Shown: positions 59,609-64,000 of the stretch, in pieces
Numbering within the stretch: the stretch's first letter is position 1
How the letters are laid out: each line of letters begins with the position of its first letter
Notes under the pieces: model-generated
What the model was told of the DNA's origin: nothing
Databases searched by the model: none
The model's input: the letters and a program-made list of their open reading frames with translations, nothing else
NCBI RefSeq assembly: GCF_000381765.1
Contig: NZ_KB907075.1
Span: forward strand, 186,001-250,000
DNA length: 64,000 nucleotides
Direction: 5' to 3'
Source of the DNA: [Zimmermannella] faecalis ATCC 13722
Lineage (GTDB): Bacteria; Actinomycetota; Actinomycetes; Actinomycetales; Microbacteriaceae
Position numbers and translations under genes: made by a program

Positions 59609-61153
59609 GTGACGTCGACGTTTGATGAAGGTGGTGGCGGTTCGACCGACACCGGTTGGGGCGTGCCCGGCGTGGAGTTCCGCCCAGGAATGAAGGCGCG
59701 CGTCGAGTTTCGACCGAGTGACGAGGCGCCGACGAAGCGGCAGCCCGACCCGATTGAGCTCGCCCACGAGGCCCTCGAGTTCTACCGGGTGGCCCTCGCG
59801 AATGATCCGATCGGCGTCGACGCCGGCGTTACCGACCCCGCGATGCTCTCCGACGCGGCGCTCCTCGAGCGGATGCGGGCGGCCGGGGCGGTCCGTCGCC
59901 GCCTTGACGCCGAGCTGAGCGTGCTCGCCGGCGAACTCGCGGCCCGTTCTCGCGCCGCGTACGGGCAAGCGTCGCTCGCGAAGCGCGCGGGATTCCGTGA
60001 CGCCGAGGGCGCGATCGCCCAGCTCGCGGCCCTCCCCCGCACCGACGCCCTCGACCTGCGTCGGGTCGCCGAGGCGACCCGCGAGCGCGAGTCGCTCACC
60101 GGCGAGCCGCTCCCGCCCGCGTGCGAGCACGTCGCCGCAGCCCACCGCGCGGGCGCCCTCACGACCGAGCACGCGGCGCTCATCGTCGGTTTCCGTTCCC
60201 GACTTGCCGCTCGCGTCGACTTCGCCGACCTCGCGGCCGCCGAGCGCATCCTCGTCGAGGCGGCGCCCGCGCTCGAGACCTACGAACTCCGCAAGAAGAT
60301 CGCCGCAACCGAGGCCGAGCTCGACCCCGATGGGCTCGAGCCGAACGAACAGCGCGCGCACCGGGCCCGATTCCTCTCGTTCACCGAGGTCGACGGCTCG
60401 CTGAAGATCCGCGGCCAGCTCCCGGTCGCCGATGCCGCGCCCATCCGTCAGGCGATCGAGGGCATTACGACCGCCCAGCTGCGGGCGAGCCGCGGCGCGA
60501 ATCGTCCCGGCGCCGAGCCCGCCGACGACACGGCCGTGGCCGAAGAGGTGCGCAGCGTGCGGCAGATGCAGGTCGACGCGCTCGTCATGGTCGCGAAGCA
60601 CGCCCTCGGGTGCGACGCCGACCGGGTGCCCGGCACCTCGACGAACGTCGTGGTGCGGCTCGACTTCGATCCGCTCACGCAGGCGTTCGGCGACACCGCC
60701 GAGATCGCCGGCACCGCATCGCGCATCAGTGCCGCGGCGGCCCGCCGCATGGCCGCGAGCGCCGGAATCATCCCGCTCGTGCTCGGTGGCGAGAGCGAGG
60801 TGCTCGATCTCGGCCGTACCCGCCGCCTCGCCTCACGCGCCCAGCGCATCGCCCTCGTCGAGCGCGACGGCGGCTGCGCCTTCTGCGGGCTCGCACCCGC
60901 GATGTGCGAGGCGCACCACGTGAACGAGTGGCTCCGGCACGGCGGCCGCACCGACCTCGACTGCCTGATTCTGCTTTGCACGAGCTGTCACCACCGGCTG
61001 CATCACGACGAGTGGATCGTCCGCATCATCGACGGGGTCGTGTGGTTCGTTCCGCCGCCGTTCGTCGACCTGCTGCGCTCGCCACGCCTCGGCGGACGGC
61101 TGCGCACCGCACCCGGCGCGCCGCCGACGCCTCCGGTGCTCGAATTCGCGTAA
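59609..61153 (+). CDS. DUF222 / HNH endonuclease-domain protein (13E12 repeat type)
   Basis: A protein of 514 residues. The large N-terminal DUF222 region (about 60-380) has FYRVALANDPIGVDAGVTDP, LLERMRAAGAVRRRLDAELS and later LKIRGQLPVADAAPIRQAIE. The C-terminal HNH nuclease domain reads ERDGGCAFCGLAPAMCEAHH followed by VNEWLRHGGRTDL and LLCTSCHHRLHHDEW, with the Cys2/Cys2 zinc pairs and catalytic His. These are multi-copy in Microbacteriaceae and behave like selfish or defence-related genes; role uncertain. GTG at 59609 is chosen because CAGGAGG lies six bases upstream. A leading 59543 ATG would add 22 unconserved residues. Confidence 0.88.
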   Translation: MTSTFDEGGGGSTDTGWGVPGVEFRPGMKARVEFRPSDEAPTKRQPDPIELAHEALEFYRVALANDPIGVDAGVTDPAMLSDAALLERMRAAGAVRRRLDAELSVLAGELAARSRAAYGQASLAKRAGFRDAEGAIAQLAALPRTDALDLRRVAEATRERESLTGEPLPPACEHVAAAHRAGALTTEHAALIVGFRSRLAARVDFADLAAAERILVEAAPALETYELRKKIAATEAELDPDGLEPNEQRAHRARFLSFTEVDGSLKIRGQLPVADAAPIRQAIEGITTAQLRASRGANRPGAEPADDTAVAEEVRSVRQMQVDALVMVAKHALGCDADRVPGTSTNVVVRLDFDPLTQAFGDTAEIAGTASRISAAAARRMAASAGIIPLVLGGESEVLDLGRTRRLASRAQRIALVERDGGCAFCGLAPAMCEAHHVNEWLRHGGRTDLDCLILLCTSCHHRLHHDEWIVRIIDGVVWFVPPPFVDLLRSPRLGGRLRTAPGAPPTPPVLEFA

Positions 61154-61175
61154 CTCGCTGAACGGAAAACCAAGC

Positions 61176-61210
61176 GAGTCGCGACCCCAAACACCCTGGG
61201 ATCGCGACTC
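61176..61210 (-). terminator. Terminator of tRNA-Leu
   Basis: GAGTCGCGA (61176-61184) pairs with TCGCGACTC (61202-61210), and CCCA/TGGG extends the stem inside. Reading leftward, the stem is followed by CTTGGTTTTCC, a short U-tract, so it serves the tRNA transcript on the minus strand. It sits 22 bp after the HNH gene stop and may also limit that transcript. Confidence 0.65.
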
Positions 61211-61219
61211 ACAACTTGG

Positions 61220-61303
61220 TGCGCGAGGGGGGAGTTGAACCCCCACGCCCTCTCGGGCACACGGACCTGAACCGTGCGCGTCTGCCTATTCCGCCACTCG
61301 CGC
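61220..61303 (-). tRNA. tRNA-Leu (anticodon CAG)
   Basis: Acceptor stem GCGCGAG/CTCGCGC closes 61303 and 61221, discriminator A at 61220, and CCA is encoded at 61219-61217. The anticodon stem CACGG/CCGTG encloses the loop TTCAGGT, giving CAG, which reads CUG leucine codons. The long variable arm (GTGCCCGAGAGGGCGT region) confirms class II. T-arm GGGGGTTCAACTCCCCC is intact. Leftward, upstream of fhaA in divergent orientation. Confidence 0.96.
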
Positions 61304-61468
61304 GCAAGCAGCCACCCTACCACAATGGCGACCGCTGATCCACGCGCGCCGGGCCGCGGCGCGCGCAACTCATTCTCGACCACTACTATGTGGGCGGTAG
61401 GCTTGCGCGCTGCGCAGGTCAGTCATCGCGAACGACCACGCCGGTGACCCGTCCCCCAAGGAGACAGT

Positions 61469-62182
61469 GTGGGAATTCTCGACAAATTTGAACGAGGGCT
61501 TGAGCGCGCCTTTAACGGCGCGTTCGCCAAGACGTTCAAATCGGGCCTGCAGCCTGTCGAAATCGTCTCGGCACTCAAGCGCGAGTGCGACACCCGCGCG
61601 TCGATCGTGTCGCGCGAGCGCATCCTCGTGCCCAACCGCTTTCACGTCATCGTGTCGCAGGGCGACTACGACCGCCTCGCGAGCCTCGGCGACTCGCTCA
61701 CGGGAACCCTCGTGCAAGAGCTCGAGCAGCACGCCTCCCGCCAGCACTACCAGTTCGCTGGCGGCCTCTCCGTGAAGCTGCTGCAGAACGACTCGCTGAG
61801 CGAGGGGCAGCTCGAAATCGAGTCGCGCACCGTCGAGGGCCGCGTCGAGTGGACCCCCGTCATCGACGTCAACGGCCAGCGCTTCACGCTGCGCCGCGGC
61901 AGCACCGTGATCGGCCGCGGCGGCGACGCCGAGATCACGATCGACGACGGCGGTGCCTCGCGCCGCCACGCCGAGGTGGTGTGGGACGGCCAGCGCGCCG
62001 GCCTGCGCGACCTTGGGTCGACGAACGGCACAAAGCTCAACGGGCGCCGAGTCTCGCAGTCGGCGCTCGACTCCGACTCGCTCATCGAGATCGGGCGCAC
62101 GCAACTCACGTTTCGAGTCGTGCCCCAGGCCTCGCCGAGCGACGATACTGGCTATCTGCAACAACCGGGAGGCATGCGATGA
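61469..62182 (+). CDS. fhaA: FhaA-type FHA domain protein (DUF3662 + FHA)
   Basis: A protein of 237 residues. The N-terminal DUF3662 domain (1-125) starts GILDKFERGLERAFNGAFAK and has PVEIVSALKRECDTRASIVS. The C-terminal FHA domain (about 145-220) has the phospho-threonine motifs VIGRGGDAEITID, GASRRHAEV and LGSTNGTKLNG. FHA proteins of this locus bind phosphorylated partners in cell-wall control; in mycobacteria FhaA interacts with MviN. Shorter than mycobacterial FhaA, which has a long linker. GTG at 61469 after AAGGAGA. Confidence 0.9.
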   Translation: MGILDKFERGLERAFNGAFAKTFKSGLQPVEIVSALKRECDTRASIVSRERILVPNRFHVIVSQGDYDRLASLGDSLTGTLVQELEQHASRQHYQFAGGLSVKLLQNDSLSEGQLEIESRTVEGRVEWTPVIDVNGQRFTLRRGSTVIGRGGDAEITIDDGGASRRHAEVVWDGQRAGLRDLGSTNGTKLNGRRVSQSALDSDSLIEIGRTQLTFRVVPQASPSDDTGYLQQPGGMR

Positions 62183-62721
62183 GCGGCGAACTGACACTGC
62201 TGGTGCTGCGCCTAATCTTCCTCGCGGTGATGTGGATCTTCGTGTTCTCGATCATCTACGCCCTGCGCAGCGACCTCTTCGGCTCCCGCTCGCGCGACTA
62301 CCAGCGCGCGCTCGAACAATCTCGACAGCAGGGCGCCCCGGCACCGCAGCCGGCCCCCGTCCCGGCGGGCGGCGCGCCCCGCCCCACCGCGCCGCAGCCG
62401 CAGCCGCAGCCGAGCAACGACGCCGGCCCCGCGCAGTTCCGCCAGGTCATCATCACCTCGGGCCCGAAGCGCGGCACCGAGATCGAGCTCACGGGCAAGC
62501 CGCTGCTCATCGGCCGCTCCCCCGACGCCGACCTCCGCATCCAAGACGACTACACCTCGACCCGCCACGCGCGCCTGCTGCGCTGGAACGACGCCTGGAT
62601 GGTGCAAGACCTCGACTCAACGAACGGCACCTATGTCAACGACGAGCGCGTCTCCCAGCCCGTCGAGATTCGCCGAGGCACGGTCGTGCGCATCGGCACG
62701 ACCACCTTTGAGCTTCGCTGA
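62179..62721 (+). CDS. fhaB: FhaB-type membrane FHA domain protein
   Basis: A protein of 180 residues. One N-terminal membrane helix (LTLLVLRLIFLAVMWIFVFS), a Pro/Gln-rich linker (APQPAPVPAGGAPRPTAPQP), then an FHA domain with LLIGRSPDADLRIQDDY, STRHARLLRWNDAWMVQDLD and STNGTYVNDERVSQPVEIRR. It recognises phospho-threonine and in mycobacteria (FipA) links PknA to division. Overlaps fhaA by ATGA; its stop shares one base with the pstP start. Confidence 0.9.
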   Translation: MSGELTLLVLRLIFLAVMWIFVFSIIYALRSDLFGSRSRDYQRALEQSRQQGAPAPQPAPVPAGGAPRPTAPQPQPQPSNDAGPAQFRQVIITSGPKRGTEIELTGKPLLIGRSPDADLRIQDDYTSTRHARLLRWNDAWMVQDLDSTNGTYVNDERVSQPVEIRRGTVVRIGTTTFELR

Positions 62722-64000
62722 TGCCACAGGTTGTTCGCGCCGGTGCGGTGTCGCACGTTGGCCGAGTCAGGTCGAATAACCAAGACTCCGGCCTCATTGG
62801 CAAGCACATCTACGGCGTCGCCGACGGGATGGGCGGCCACGCGGGCGGCGACGTCGCGTCGTCGATCGCGGTGAAGTTCCTCGCCGAACACGACACGAAG
62901 TTCACGTCGGTAGACGAGGCGAAGGAGGGGCTCACGTCGCTCCTCCACGAGGCGAACGAGCTCATCGTCGAGGCGGCGCGCGAACACTCCGAGCTGCGCG
63001 GCATGGGCACGACCGCCGACCTCATCACCCGCATCGGTGACGAGATGGTCATCGGCCACATCGGTGACTCACGCGTCTACCGGTTCCACGAGGGCGAGCT
63101 GAGCCAGGTCACGGTCGACCACACGTTCGTGCAGCGCCTCGTCGACGCCGGCCGCATCACACCCGAAGAGGCCCTCGTGCATCCGCGCCGCTCGGTGCTC
63201 ATGCGCGTGCTCGGCGACGTCGAGACCTCGCCCGACGTCGACACGTACGTCGTGCCCGCCGTCGACGGCGACCGCTGGCTGCTCTGCTCCGACGGCCTCT
63301 CGAGCTACGTCGACGAGACGCAGATCGCCGCCGTGCTCGCCCGCAGCGTCGAGTCGTCGCGCGAGGTCGGCGATGACCTCGTGCAGCTCGCCCTCGACAA
63401 CGGCGCCCCCGACAACGTCACGGTCGTCGTGCTCGAGATTGGCGACAAGCCCCTTGAGACGATCCGCCCGAAGGTCGTCGGCGCGGCCGTCAACCCCATG
63501 CGGTACGCCTCGAACGCGCCCCGCCGCGTCAAGCGCCTGCTCCCCGACGTGCTGCACTCGCGGCGCACCCTCGCGGCGCGGCCCGAGAACGAAGAGTTCG
63601 CGGCCCCGACCGACGAAATGTTCGAGCGCATCCTCGCCGAGGAACGCCGCTTCAAACTCATGCGCCGCGTCACCTGGGCCGCCGCGATCGTCGTGCTCGT
63701 CGCGGTCATCTTCGTCTCGTCGGCGCTCGCCTACTCGTGGACCCAAACCCGCTACTACGTCGGCGTCCACGAGGGCAACGTCGCGATCTACCAGGGCGTG
63801 AACGCCGACCTCGGGCCCATCTCGCTCTCCGAGGTCGTGCAAGAGAGCTCCCTGAAGGTCGACGACCTCAACCCGTACCAGCGCAGCCAGGTCACCGGCA
63901 CGATCGCGTTCCCGACCCTCGAAGAGGCACAGAACCTCGTCGAGCGCCTCGAGAACGGTACCGCCCCAACCGAGGCGCCCGACGACGACGCGGTCGAGGA
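62721..64000 (+). CDS. pstP: PP2C-type serine/threonine phosphatase PstP (3' part missing)
   Basis: The frame starts at the ATG at 62721 (TGATG junction with fhaB) and runs off the right edge; 426 residues are visible. PP2C motifs: RSNNQDSGLIGKHIYGVADG, MGGHAGGDVASSIAVKFLAE, GTTADLITRIGDEMVIGHIG, DSRVYRF and LLCSDGLSSYVDE, NGAPDNVTVVVLE, with the metal-binding Asp residues. A membrane helix follows (VTWAAAIVVLVAVIFVSSAL, about residues 316-335) and an extracellular part has begun. It reverses PknA/PknB phosphorylation; rodA, pbpA and the kinases are expected beyond the edge. Confidence 0.95.
   Translation, partial: MPQVVRAGAVSHVGRVRSNNQDSGLIGKHIYGVADGMGGHAGGDVASSIAVKFLAEHDTKFTSVDEAKEGLTSLLHEANELIVEAAREHSELRGMGTTADLITRIGDEMVIGHIGDSRVYRFHEGELSQVTVDHTFVQRLVDAGRITPEEALVHPRRSVLMRVLGDVETSPDVDTYVVPAVDGDRWLLCSDGLSSYVDETQIAAVLARSVESSREVGDDLVQLALDNGAPDNVTVVVLEIGDKPLETIRPKVVGAAVNPMRYASNAPRRVKRLLPDVLHSRRTLAARPENEEFAAPTDEMFERILAEERRFKLMRRVTWAAAIVVLVAVIFVSSALAYSWTQTRYYVGVHEGNVAIYQGVNADLGPISLSEVVQESSLKVDDLNPYQRSQVTGTIAFPTLEEAQNLVERLENGTAPTEAPDDDAVE

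Noticed and set aside
61220-61303. tRNA gene as an integration site for a genomic island
   Set aside because: No integrase and no second copy of the tRNA 3' end were seen on either side within the window.

Overview
This window is a stretch of high-GC actinobacterial chromosome, most likely from a Microbacteriaceae-type member of the Micrococcales; I cannot assign the genus. The signs are very high GC at third codon positions, many ATGA/GTGA start-stop overlaps, several apparently leaderless promoters, a DUF3151 protein near purA, an HspR-type HAIR element before clpB, a DUF222/HNH (13E12-type) gene, the coproporphyrin (HemQ) route to heme, and an fhaA-fhaB-pstP locus next to tRNA-Leu(CAG) that in other actinobacteria lies near oriC.

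Layout. (1) 1-6240: tricarboxylate module, with a tripartite transporter (tctC, partial tctB), a CitA/CitB-type two-component system, tricarballylate dehydrogenase TcuA and a GntR regulator. (2) 6244-10203: succinate-semialdehyde dehydrogenase, purA, a DUF3151 protein and a vapBC toxin-antitoxin pair. (3) 10400-18641: a catabolic island. A seven-gene leftward operon (GntR regulator, two DUF1185 'amino acid synthesis' proteins, alpha/beta hydrolase, aldehyde dehydrogenase, 4-OT tautomerase, luciferase-like monooxygenase) faces a rightward pair (SnoaL-flavin reductase fusion, BCCT betaine transporter). The parts list resembles the trigonelline (N-methylnicotinate) ring-opening pathway but has extra components. 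(4) 18716-20790: FMN riboswitch followed by a RibXY-type transporter without an ATPase gene. (5) 20829-30746: trmH-family gene, septum-formation-type protein, pyrE, xthA, a duplicated two-gene cassette of small membrane proteins, a serine hydrolase, a nitroreductase, clpB and an SRPBCC protein. (6) 30773-36507: maltokinase, Nudix hydrolase, rRNA-type methyltransferase and an SqdB/SqdX-like sulfolipid pair. (7) 36592-46943: a tandem duplication of a small lipoprotein gene that carried along a piece of serA, then serA, then six paralogous lipoprotein genes interrupted by a hipBA module. (8) 46943-57719: every enzyme from glutamyl-tRNA reductase to coproheme decarboxylase (hemL, B, D, C, H, Q, Y, E, A) with a TauE/SafE permease between hemQ and hemY. 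(9) 57716-64000: azlCD, a small membrane protein, the HNH gene, tRNA-Leu, and fhaA, fhaB and the start of pstP.

How it works together. Regions 1 and 3 look like uptake-plus-catabolism modules whose FCD/GntR regulators appear to bind closely related TTGnATACAAG-like sites over the promoters. The expected product of region 3, succinate semialdehyde, could be removed by the dehydrogenase of region 2. The heme locus is almost completely overlapped start-to-stop and reads directly into the lipoprotein array through a TAGTG junction at hemL. Recent tandem duplication of exported-protein genes is a recurring theme (23404-25521, 36592-37712, 38927-46943).
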